DNA of 64,000 nucleotides from an uncultured Microbulbifer sp. (GTDB taxonomy: Bacteria; Pseudomonadota; Gammaproteobacteria; Pseudomonadales; Cellvibrionaceae), in assembly GCF_947498635.1 (NCBI RefSeq), contig NZ_CANMKV010000007.1:62001-126000 (forward strand), in the 5' to 3' direction. The notes under the pieces were generated by a model. It had not been told where the DNA came from. It saw only the letters and a list, made by a program, of their open reading frames with translations, and did not search any database. This document shows, in pieces, positions 54,566-62,093 of the stretch. Position 1 is the stretch's first letter; each line of letters starts with the position of its first letter. The position numbers were made by a program, and so were the translations under genes.

Positions 54566-54593
54566 AAAAGCCCCGCATTGCGGGGCTTTTTTT
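54566..54593 (+). terminator. Rho-independent terminator after the dehydrogenase gene
   Basis: AAAAGCCCCGC-ATT-GCGGGGCTTTTTTT, a perfect stem with a T tract, 23 bases past the stop. Confidence 0.93.
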
Positions 54594-54653
54594 GTGGAGT
54601 CGTTTTTCGCTTTCTCCTACACTCGGGGCACAACAAAAACGAGCGTCAGAGCC

Positions 54654-54845
54654 ATGTCCGATCTTCCCCAGAAGAAACTGTCCGAGGCCGACCAGGCCCG
54701 CGTGGATCAGTACCTTAAAAGCGGTGTTAACCAAGTGCAGCGCAAGCCGTTCAGGCCTTTGCTGTTATTGTTGCTGTTGGTGATTCTACTGACCCTATTG
54801 TCACTGCTCAGTGTGTTTATTGCGCAGACCAAAGGTGTGGTTTAG
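54654..54845 (+). CDS. DUF3094-family small membrane protein
   Basis: 63 residues: a polar N-terminus with [29 protein letters not shown], the family hallmark, and one long leucine-rich helix. Restricted to gammaproteobacteria, function unknown; in Pseudomonas a member lies beside the same acyl-CoA dehydrogenase gene. The ATG at 54654 gives the family start. Four bases separate it from the next gene. Confidence 0.8.
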   Translation: MSDLPQKKLSEADQARVDQYLKSGVNQVQRKPFRPLLLLLLLVILLTLLSLLSVFIAQTKGVV

Positions 54846-54849
54846 GGCT

Positions 54850-55518
54850 ATGACCGCAGAGAAACCTTGCCAGCCGCTCGATTTCATCCGCCTGCATGAA
54901 GAAGCCATGCGCGAACGTTCCGACGAGTTTTTCCGCTTGATGCACCGGCGTCGTTCGGTGCGGGATTTTTCCCCAAATCCTGTGCCCCGGGGGGTTATTG
55001 AGAATGCCCTGCGTGCGGCGGGCAGTGCCCCAAGCGGAGCCAATAGGCAGCCGTGGCACTTTGTCGTGGTGGAAACCGCACAAATTAAGCGCCGTATTCG
55101 CCTGGCGGCGGAAGAGGAGGAGCGCGAGTTTTACCAGCGTCGCGCCTCGGAAGAGTGGCTCAGTGCCCTGGAGCCCCTGGGTACCGATGCATCCAAGCCC
55201 TTCCTGGAAACCGCGCCCTACCTGATCGTGATTTTCCTGAAGAAGTTTTCCCTTGCGGAAAATGGGGAGCGGCTAAAAAATTACTACACCGCGGAATCTG
55301 TGGGTATTGCCACCGGTATGCTGATTGCGGCCCTGCACAATGCCGGTGTCGCGACCCTGACCCACACCCCCAGCCCGATGAAATTTCTCAATGACATTCT
55401 CTCCCGCCCGCCTGAGGAGAAGCCCTACATGATTCTGGTGGCCGGACTGCCGGCGGAGGGCGCCCAGGTGCCGGCGATCGCCAGAAAGCCCCTGGAGGAA
55501 ATGGTCGATTTCCTGTGA
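54850..55518 (+). CDS. Nitroreductase-fold protein with iodotyrosine deiodinase triad
   Basis: 222 residues of the FMN nitroreductase fold ([14 protein letters not shown] at the FMN phosphate, [16 protein letters not shown]). The lid segment carries Glu91, Tyr95 and Lys116 with the same spacing as the substrate-binding Glu-Tyr-Lys triad of iodotyrosine deiodinases (human 157/161/182; Haliscomenobacter 91/95/116). Trp and the TAP-x-LI-x-IF strand after the lid also match. It may therefore remove iodine or bromine from halotyrosines using FMN. The start at 54850 is 4 bases after the DUF3094 stop, so they are cotranscribed. Confidence 0.8.
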   Translation: MTAEKPCQPLDFIRLHEEAMRERSDEFFRLMHRRRSVRDFSPNPVPRGVIENALRAAGSAPSGANRQPWHFVVVETAQIKRRIRLAAEEEEREFYQRRASEEWLSALEPLGTDASKPFLETAPYLIVIFLKKFSLAENGERLKNYYTAESVGIATGMLIAALHNAGVATLTHTPSPMKFLNDILSRPPEEKPYMILVAGLPAEGAQVPAIARKPLEEMVDFL

Positions 55519-55578
55519 GTAAATGATGGTGCAGACAAGTTATTCGCCAGAGAGCAGAGTGTTAGAGCCCAGTAACCC

Positions 55579-56268
55579 ATGCCCAAAGTATTAATTGTTG
55601 AGGATGAAGCCGCGATCGCCGATACCCTGGTGTATGCCTTGCAGGCCGAGGGGTTTGCCACTCGCTGGCTGGAGCTGGCCGGTGAAGCCCTGGCACTGCT
55701 CGCGAGCGAGCCATTTGATTTGGTGATCCTGGATGTGGGGCTGGCGGATATCAGTGGTTTTGAAGCCTGTAAGCGCCTGCGTCAATTTTCTGAGGTGCCA
55801 GTGATCTTTCTCACCGCGCGCAGCGGGGAAATAGACCGGGTGGTAGGCCTTGAAATCGGTGCCGACGACTATGTGGTGAAACCCTTCAGCCCGCGCGAAG
55901 TGGCGGCGCGGGTCAAGGCCATCCTCAAGCGGGTGGCACCGCGTGCAACAGCGCCGCCGCAGGTCGCGGCGAAGCAGGGGCCCTTTCGCATCGACCCGGC
56001 ACGTTGCCAGATCCATTTTCACGAGCAGCTGCTGCCACTGACCCATCACGAGTTTCGTCTGCTGCAAACCCTGCTGGCCCAGCCCGGCCGGGTGTTTTCC
56101 CGCACGCAGTTACTCGATGCCTTGGGGGTGGCCCTGGAAGCGGGTTACGAGCGCAATATCGACAGCCATATCAAAGGTCTGCGCGCCAAAATGCGTGAGG
56201 TGGCGCCCGCCGCCAAGCCTATCCAAACCCATCGAGGCCTGGGTTACAGCTGCTGCCTGGTGCACTGA
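55579..56268 (+). CDS. creB: Response regulator CreB
   Basis: 229 residues: receiver domain with Asp52 (LVILDVGLADISG) and Lys101 (DDYVVKPFSPREV), then an OmpR-type winged helix with HEFRLLQTLLAQPGRVFSRTQLLDAL. CreB is activated by CreC and controls metabolism and, in some gammaproteobacteria, envelope stress and beta-lactamase genes. It is followed one base later by creC and then creD, the standard order. The ribosome site is weak. Confidence 0.92.
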   Translation: MPKVLIVEDEAAIADTLVYALQAEGFATRWLELAGEALALLASEPFDLVILDVGLADISGFEACKRLRQFSEVPVIFLTARSGEIDRVVGLEIGADDYVVKPFSPREVAARVKAILKRVAPRATAPPQVAAKQGPFRIDPARCQIHFHEQLLPLTHHEFRLLQTLLAQPGRVFSRTQLLDALGVALEAGYERNIDSHIKGLRAKMREVAPAAKPIQTHRGLGYSCCLVH

Positions 56269-56269
56269 G

Positions 56270-57694
56270 ATGCCGTTCGGGGTGCGCATCTTCGCGGTCT
56301 ATTTCCTGTTTGTCGGTCTGGCCAGCTGGTTCGTGCTGAGCAGGGTGATGGATGAGATTCGCCCCGGCGTGCGCCAGTCCACCGAGGAAACCCTGGTGGA
56401 CACCGCGAATCTGTTGGCGGAGATCCTGCGCGACCAGGTTGCCGCCGGTAATCTGGCCCAGAGTCACCTGCCGGCGCTGCTCGAAGCCTATGGTCGACGG
56501 CGCCCTGAAGCCACTATCTGGGGGCACACCAAGAGTCAGGTGAACCACCGTATTTATGTCACCGACGCGAATGGCAGAGTCCTACTCGACTCCAGTGGAC
56601 GGGCCTTAGGGCAGGACTATTCGCGCTGGAACGATGTATACCTCACTCTGCGCGGTGATTACGGCGCCCGCTCCACCCGCGAAGAGCCAGATAATCCAGA
56701 CTCCTCCGTGATGTATGTGGCGGCGCCGATCCTCGACGGCGAGCGGATTATCGGCGTGGTCTCGGTGGCCAAACCCAACCGTACCCTGCAGCCCTATATC
56801 GAACGCTCGCAGCGGCGCCTGGCCTGGCTGGGTGCGGGGCTGCTCGGTCTCGGCCTGATGGTTGGGGCATTATTATCCTGGTGGCTGGGGAGATCCCTGG
56901 GCAAACTGACCGATTACGCCAAGGCCGCCAGTGCGGGCCGTCGGGTGAAACCGCCGCGTCTACCCAGCGGCGAATTGGGGCAATTGGCCGCGGCGGTGGA
57001 ACAGATGCGCAACGAGCTGGAGGGCCGGGATTATGTAGAGCGCTATGTGCACACCCTCACCCACGAATTGAAGAGCCCCCTGGCGGCCATCCACGGCGCG
57101 GCGGAGTTGCTCGATAGCGATATGCCAGCGGCGCAGCGCCAGCGTTTTGTGAACAATATTCAGCGGGAGACAGCGCGCCTGCAGCAGCTGAGTGAACGTT
57201 TGCTGCACTTGGCTCAGGTGGAGCAGCGCCAGGGTTTGGAGGAGCGCGTGGGGGTGCCGCTGGGGCCACTACTGGAGGAGCTGCTCGAGGCACAGGGGGC
57301 GCGAATCACTAAGGCGCGGTTGCGCGTGGAGCTGGCGCTGGAACCGGCGCTGCAACTTTGCGGCGAGCGCTTCTTACTGCGCCAGGCGCTGGCGAACCTG
57401 CTCGATAACGCCCTGGATTTCACGGCTCCCGCCGGGCTAATCCGCTTTAGTGCCGAGCGGCGCGAACAGCGGGTTGAACTCCGCTTGTACAATGTGGGCG
57501 AGGCGATACCCCGGTATGCCCTGGCGCGCCTGACCGAGCGCTTCTACTCGCTACCTCGGCCCGATGGTGGGCACAAGAGCACGGGCCTGGGGCTCAATTT
57601 TGTGCAGGAGGTGGCCGAGCTGCATGGCGGCGACCTGGCCATCGACAACGTCGAGGGGGGCGTTGAAGTCCGCCTGTTATTGCCTGGAGCCTGA
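56270..57694 (+). CDS. creC: Sensor histidine kinase CreC
   Basis: 474 residues, exactly the E. coli length. Two membrane helices (about 6-24 and 181-205) enclose a periplasmic sensing domain; HAMP, then the H-box THELKSPLAAIHGAAELL, the N-box NLLDNALDFT and a G-rich ATP lid STGLGLNFV. The start is one base after the creB stop. The longer open frame upstream is an artefact of overlapping creB. Confidence 0.93.
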   Translation: MPFGVRIFAVYFLFVGLASWFVLSRVMDEIRPGVRQSTEETLVDTANLLAEILRDQVAAGNLAQSHLPALLEAYGRRRPEATIWGHTKSQVNHRIYVTDANGRVLLDSSGRALGQDYSRWNDVYLTLRGDYGARSTREEPDNPDSSVMYVAAPILDGERIIGVVSVAKPNRTLQPYIERSQRRLAWLGAGLLGLGLMVGALLSWWLGRSLGKLTDYAKAASAGRRVKPPRLPSGELGQLAAAVEQMRNELEGRDYVERYVHTLTHELKSPLAAIHGAAELLDSDMPAAQRQRFVNNIQRETARLQQLSERLLHLAQVEQRQGLEERVGVPLGPLLEELLEAQGARITKARLRVELALEPALQLCGERFLLRQALANLLDNALDFTAPAGLIRFSAERREQRVELRLYNVGEAIPRYALARLTERFYSLPRPDGGHKSTGLGLNFVQEVAELHGGDLAIDNVEGGVEVRLLLPGA

Positions 57695-57724
57695 ACCGGC
57701 TCCATAAAAATCCACACAATCTCC

Positions 57725-57740
57725 TTCCAATTTCCTTCCC
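57725..57740 (+). promoter_or_regulatory. Possible cre/blr tag before creD
   Basis: TTCCA-N6-TTCCC, direct repeats 11 bases apart like the CreB tag TTCAC-N6-TTCAC, though only 3 of 5 bases match in each half. It is 70 bases before the creD ATG. Confidence 0.3.
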
Positions 57741-57809
57741 GCCTCCACCGATGCGCCACATCGGTCGCTCAGACTGGGCAGATCGAAACTCGACATTGAG
57801 GTCTGAACC

Positions 57810-59174
57810 ATGAACCGAGCCCTGGCTTTTAAATTGGGCGCTATTGCCATTTTGATTCTGCTTTTATTGATTCCGCTGACCATGATTGATGGCCTGATTA
57901 CTGAGCGAAAGCGCTATCAGGATGGGGTGATTGACGATATTGCGCGCAGCACCAGTTACAACCAGCAAATCACCGGCCCCATTTTGGTGGTGCCCTACGT
58001 TAAGACATTTTGGCAGTGGATGACGAACGAAAAAACGGGAGAGCGCTACAAAGAAAAGCGGGAGGAGCGGGGGCACTTATACTTTCTGCCAGAGCGTTTT
58101 GTCTTTGAGACTGATCTGACCACAGAGCGGCGTGCGCGTGGTATTTATGAGGCGCTTTTGTACCATAGCGACAGCAAGGTCAGCGGCCTGTTTCGCGTGC
58201 CCGAGAAGTTGGGCCTTGGCGCCGACCTGGACCAGTATCTTTTGGGTACACCCTATCTCTCCGTGGGTATCAACGATATTCGCGGTATCCGCAATGATCT
58301 GAAACTGCACCTGAACAATCAGATCCTGGAATTTGCCCCCGGCAGTGGCGCGCCAATTCTCGGTGATGGCGTGCACGCCGTACTACCAGCGCTGGAGCGC
58401 GAAGGTGGTCAGGCCCTGGAATTTGCTTTCGATCTCAAACTGCAGGGCACCGAGGATTTCAGCTTGGTGCCGGTGGGCCGCGACAGCCGTGTGATAATGA
58501 GTGCCGACTGGCCGCACCCGAGTTTCTTTGGGGATTTCCTGCCCACCCGCCGACAAGTGGGCGATAGCGGTTTCACTGCCGAGTGGCAGACCAGTTTTTT
58601 CGCCACCAACCTGGAAGAAATATTGCAGCGCTGCAGTGGGGGGAGTCACTGTAAGAACCTGCTGGGAAGCCGCTTTGGTGTGAGTTTTCTCGATCCGGTG
58701 GATCAGTATCTAAAGACAGACCGCGCGATCAAATACGCTTTGCTGTTTATCACTCTGACCTTCGCCACCTTCTTCCTCTTCGAGATCCTCAAGCGCCTGG
58801 CTGTGCACCCGGTACAATACGCCCTGGTGGGACTGGCACTGGCGTTGTTCTACCTGCTTCTGCTGTCGTTGTCTGAACATATTGCCTTTGCCAAGGCCTA
58901 TGTATTGTCCGCCAGCGCGTGTGTGGGTTTGATTGGTTTCTACACCAGCGCAGTGTTGCGCAGCTGGCACCGCGGTTTGGGATTTGCCGGACTGCTGGCA
59001 GCGCTCTATGCACTTCTCTACGGCCTGCTCAGTGCCGAGGACTACGCCCTGTTGATGGGATCGCTGCTGGTGTTCGGAGTACTCGGCTGCACTATGGTGC
59101 TGACGCGGAAATTGGACTGGTACAGCGTGGGGCGCAATCCGCCGCGGCCGGATGAAGAGCGGCACGAAAGATAA
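57810..59174 (+). CDS. creD: Inner-membrane protein CreD
   Basis: 454 residues (E. coli 450). An N-terminal membrane helix, a large periplasmic beta-rich domain (to about 300) and five or six C-terminal helices with LFITLTFATFFLFEILKRLAVHPVQYALVG, a family signature. In E. coli and Aeromonas/Stenotrophomonas relatives its expression reports CreBC activation and affects envelope integrity. 115 bases after creC, so it may have its own CreB-driven promoter as in E. coli. Confidence 0.93.
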   Translation: MNRALAFKLGAIAILILLLLIPLTMIDGLITERKRYQDGVIDDIARSTSYNQQITGPILVVPYVKTFWQWMTNEKTGERYKEKREERGHLYFLPERFVFETDLTTERRARGIYEALLYHSDSKVSGLFRVPEKLGLGADLDQYLLGTPYLSVGINDIRGIRNDLKLHLNNQILEFAPGSGAPILGDGVHAVLPALEREGGQALEFAFDLKLQGTEDFSLVPVGRDSRVIMSADWPHPSFFGDFLPTRRQVGDSGFTAEWQTSFFATNLEEILQRCSGGSHCKNLLGSRFGVSFLDPVDQYLKTDRAIKYALLFITLTFATFFLFEILKRLAVHPVQYALVGLALALFYLLLLSLSEHIAFAKAYVLSASACVGLIGFYTSAVLRSWHRGLGFAGLLAALYALLYGLLSAEDYALLMGSLLVFGVLGCTMVLTRKLDWYSVGRNPPRPDEERHER

Positions 59175-59198
59175 GCGGCGGGCAAGGAGAATTCATTG

Positions 59199-59223
59199 GG
59201 GGACGGTAATCGGTGCCGTCCCC
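59199..59223. terminator. Hairpin between converging creD and EVE genes
   Basis: GGGGACGG-N9-CCGTCCCC, a perfect 8-bp stem located 24 bases past creD and just beyond the end of the opposing EVE gene. Confidence 0.6.
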
Positions 59224-59229
59224 TTCGAT

Positions 59230-59691
59230 TCATTTCCCCCCCAATTTTACGATGCTATCCCACTCCTCTTGACGCACCGGCTGTATCGACAAACGGCCCT
59301 GCTTCACCAAAACCATCTCCGTCAGCTGCGGGTTTTTCTTGATGTCGGCCAGGGGCACAGGGTGGGCGAATTCGCTGCGCCAGGCCAGGTCCACACAGTA
59401 CCAGCGGGGCTTGTCGGCACTGGCCTTGGGGTCGAAATACTTGCTCTCGGGGTCGAACTGGGCGGGGTCCGCGTAGGCGGCGCGCACCACTTCGGCGGTG
59501 CCTACCACCGCCGGTATTTTGCAGGCGCTGTGGTAGAAGAGCACCCCGTCACCTACGGCGACTCGGTCGCGCAGGAAGTTGCGCGCCTGATAGTTGCGAA
59601 TGCCATCCCAGCGACCGAAGCCAGAGGCTTCGGCGGCGAGGTCTTGCAGGCTGTATTCATCGGGTTCGGATTTGAATAACCAGAGTGTCAT
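59230..59691 (-). CDS. EVE-domain (PUA-like) protein
   Basis: 153 residues: the family pattern MTLWLFKSEPDEYSLQDL, RWDGIRNYQARNFLRD and VLFYHSACKIPAVVG. EVE domains (as in human THYN1) bind modified bases such as 5-methylcytosine or modified RNA; the cellular role in bacteria is unclear. The ATG at 59691 starts exactly at the domain; the upstream 28 codons are not used. Divergent from the LytS-type kinase by 120 bases. Confidence 0.88.
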   Translation of the reverse strand: MTLWLFKSEPDEYSLQDLAAEASGFGRWDGIRNYQARNFLRDRVAVGDGVLFYHSACKIPAVVGTAEVVRAAYADPAQFDPESKYFDPKASADKPRWYCVDLAWRSEFAHPVPLADIKKNPQLTEMVLVKQGRLSIQPVRQEEWDSIVKLGGK

Positions 59692-59811
59692 GCGGCAGTT
59701 TGTCCCTGTGCTGCGCCGGTTGGTGTTTCGTCGGCGATCGGCGCCATTTAGTATGAAGCCATACAAAAGTGTCAAATCGGCGCTATTTTCTGATGCCTCT
59801 AGCGGGAGATT

Positions 59812-60900
59812 ATGGGAAACAAAGCATTTCAGTGGCTTTCACAGCGCTTTTCGAGCCATAAGTCCCATTATTGGGCTTTTCAGCTCGGTGGCTGGGCCGG
59901 TTATACCCTTGTGACCTTCATCAGCAGCTTTTTCTGGGTGAAGGACCACTGGGTCCATACGGGTTATATCGCCATGGCCACCACTGCCGGAATTCTGCTC
60001 AGTGGTTCCATGAGATATGGGTTTCAGCGTTTATGGAACAAACCGCCAGCGACACGCTTCCTGGGTTCACTGCTACTGGTTGTGCTTGTAGCAGTACTGT
60101 GGGCGGCAATTAAGTTCGGCGGTTTTCTATGGCTCTACGGTAAGGCGAGCGATGAGCATCCGGTATGGCAGGCTACTTATTGGTTCTCCTATTCGTTTAT
60201 GATTCTCACCACTTGGGCGGCGCTGTATTACGGCATCAAGTACTATCAGACCTCACAGACACAGCAGGCCAAAACCTTGCGTGCCGAGTCCATGGCGCAC
60301 CAGGCCCAGTTGAAAATGCTGCGCTATCAATTGAACCCCCACTTTCTGTTCAATACGCTCAATGCTATTTCTACCCTGATCCTGGATAACGACGGGCGCA
60401 CTGCCAACAATATGGTGACGCGGTTGTCACAGTTTCTACGTCACTCCCTGGACAATGACCCTATGCAGAAGGTCACTCTGGCCAAGGAGGTAGAGGCGTT
60501 GATGCTCTATCTGGATATCGAGAAGGTGCGCTTTGCCGACCGCCTTGGGGTGAGGCTGGATCTGCAGGGGGAGTCGTCCCTGGCGTTGGTGCCTAGCCTG
60601 TTGTTACAGCCCCTGGTGGAAAATGCGATTAAATACGGGATTTCCCAGCTAGAGAGCGGCGGAGAGATCAATATCAAGGGGCGGGTTTTTGCCGGGGAAT
60701 TATTGCTTGAAGTGAGCGACAATGGTCCGGGTATGCCGGAAGAGGAATTGCGCCTGGTTGGCAAGGGTTACGGTGTTGGTATCCGCAACACCTGTGAGCG
60801 ACTGCGCGCCCTGTATGGCGATGATCAGAGAGTGCGTTTCCGCAACCGCCCCGAGGGTGGCCTGTCGGTGAATATTCGCATTCCCTACGAACAGGAATAA
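59812..60900 (+). CDS. LytS-type sensor histidine kinase (AlgZ/FimS-like)
   Basis: 362 residues. Four N-terminal membrane helices (about 27-50, 55-72, 84-108, 124-145), then the LytS His_kinase domain with LRYQLNPHFLFNTLNAIS (phospho-His region) and an HATPase domain with QPLVENAIKYG, DNGPGMPEEE and GYGVGIRNTCERL. Length and layout match P. aeruginosa AlgZ (358). It precedes its response regulator by 4 bases. GGGAGA precedes the ATG. Confidence 0.88.
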   Translation: MGNKAFQWLSQRFSSHKSHYWAFQLGGWAGYTLVTFISSFFWVKDHWVHTGYIAMATTAGILLSGSMRYGFQRLWNKPPATRFLGSLLLVVLVAVLWAAIKFGGFLWLYGKASDEHPVWQATYWFSYSFMILTTWAALYYGIKYYQTSQTQQAKTLRAESMAHQAQLKMLRYQLNPHFLFNTLNAISTLILDNDGRTANNMVTRLSQFLRHSLDNDPMQKVTLAKEVEALMLYLDIEKVRFADRLGVRLDLQGESSLALVPSLLLQPLVENAIKYGISQLESGGEINIKGRVFAGELLLEVSDNGPGMPEEELRLVGKGYGVGIRNTCERLRALYGDDQRVRFRNRPEGGLSVNIRIPYEQE

Positions 60901-60904
60901 CGAG

Positions 60905-61720
60905 ATGAGTGCAGTTGAAAACCTGACCGCAGTAATTGTCGATGACGAACCCCTGGCACGCCGCGGCCTGCGCCTGCGCCTGGAGCAGATGCCTGGCGTC
61001 GAGGTGATTGCCGAGTGCGGCAATGGCCGCGAGGCCCTGGAGCTTATCCCCCAGATGAATCCCGATGTGGCTTTTGTGGATATCCAGATGCCCGGTATCA
61101 ATGGTCTGCAACTGGTCCAACAGATGCCCCTGCAAAAGCTGCCGCAGGTCGTATTTGTAACCGCCTACGACCAGTACGCGGTGGAGGCCTTCGAAGTCAA
61201 TGCGGTGGACTATGTGCTCAAGCCCATCGAGGAGGAGCGCCTGCAATTGGCGCTGACGCGCGCGCGGGAAAAAATGGCTACCGCGGATATCGCCATACAA
61301 CGCGAACAGTTGTTGGAAGCCGTGGCGGACCTGACCAGGGAATCTCCGCAGGCGCTAGAGCAAAAACTGGTGAGTGGTCAGTTCGCCGGCAGCGCCTACC
61401 CGGATAAAATTGCGGTGAAGGACTCCGGAAAAATTACTCTGGTGCCGGCGCGGGAAATCGACTGGATCGATGCCGCCGGTGATTACATGTGTGTGCATGC
61501 CCTGGGGGAAACCCATGTGATGCGCATCACCATGAAGGAGTTGGAGCAACAGCTCGACCCCAAATTATTTCAGCGAATTCACCGCTCCACTATCGTGAAT
61601 CTGAGTCGCGTGCGGGAAATCCGTGCCCATATTAACGGCGAGTATCACCTGGTGCTGGATAATGGTGAGTGCCTGAAAATGAGCCGCAGCTACAAGAACA
61701 AAGTACAGCATTTTCTCTGA
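60905..61720 (+). CDS. LytTR response regulator (AlgR-like)
   Basis: 271 residues: receiver with acidic triad and Asp59 (VAFVDIQMPGINGL), Lys at VLKPIEEERL, and a C-terminal LytTR DNA-binding domain with the motif RIHRSTIVNLSRVREIRAHINGEYHLVLDNG. It pairs with the upstream LytS kinase; AlgR controls alginate and type IV pili in Pseudomonas, and the presence of a FimX-like gene in this window fits a pilus role, by analogy only. The usual Pseudomonas neighbour hemC is not here. Confidence 0.88.
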   Translation: MSAVENLTAVIVDDEPLARRGLRLRLEQMPGVEVIAECGNGREALELIPQMNPDVAFVDIQMPGINGLQLVQQMPLQKLPQVVFVTAYDQYAVEAFEVNAVDYVLKPIEEERLQLALTRAREKMATADIAIQREQLLEAVADLTRESPQALEQKLVSGQFAGSAYPDKIAVKDSGKITLVPAREIDWIDAAGDYMCVHALGETHVMRITMKELEQQLDPKLFQRIHRSTIVNLSRVREIRAHINGEYHLVLDNGECLKMSRSYKNKVQHFL

Positions 61721-62093
61721 GTTTTTTCGTTTGCAGTGCGAGTGGAAAATCGTCTGGTGGCCTGACCGATAATTCCCGGCACTTTGTCGCAATACCCTTG
61801 TTTACGTTTTTTATTGCAGTAGCCTTCCCACCATCGCCCGGCAGCATTTGCCGTTGGGTGTATCGCACGGCACAAGAAAGTGCAGCTGTTGGCGCCTAGC
61901 CAGAGTCCCGGGAGTAATACGTTTGCTGACAAACTCGGTACGTATTTCCGAAAAAATTAGTTGGGCGTAAGCCGGGAAAAAACCTGCAATTTTATGATTC
62001 TGCGTCAGTATTTACGGGAGACCGTGCAGGTAGATAAAGACTTTTCTAGGTCATTGCCAGGTTAATCGTGAATATAAAATAAGGGCCTATGGA
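61721..62093 (+). other. Intergenic region upstream of RND permease
   Basis: 373 bases, no gene accepted; AT-rich toward the right end. It presumably holds the promoter of the RND gene. No membrane-fusion-protein gene precedes the permease. Confidence 0.45.
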
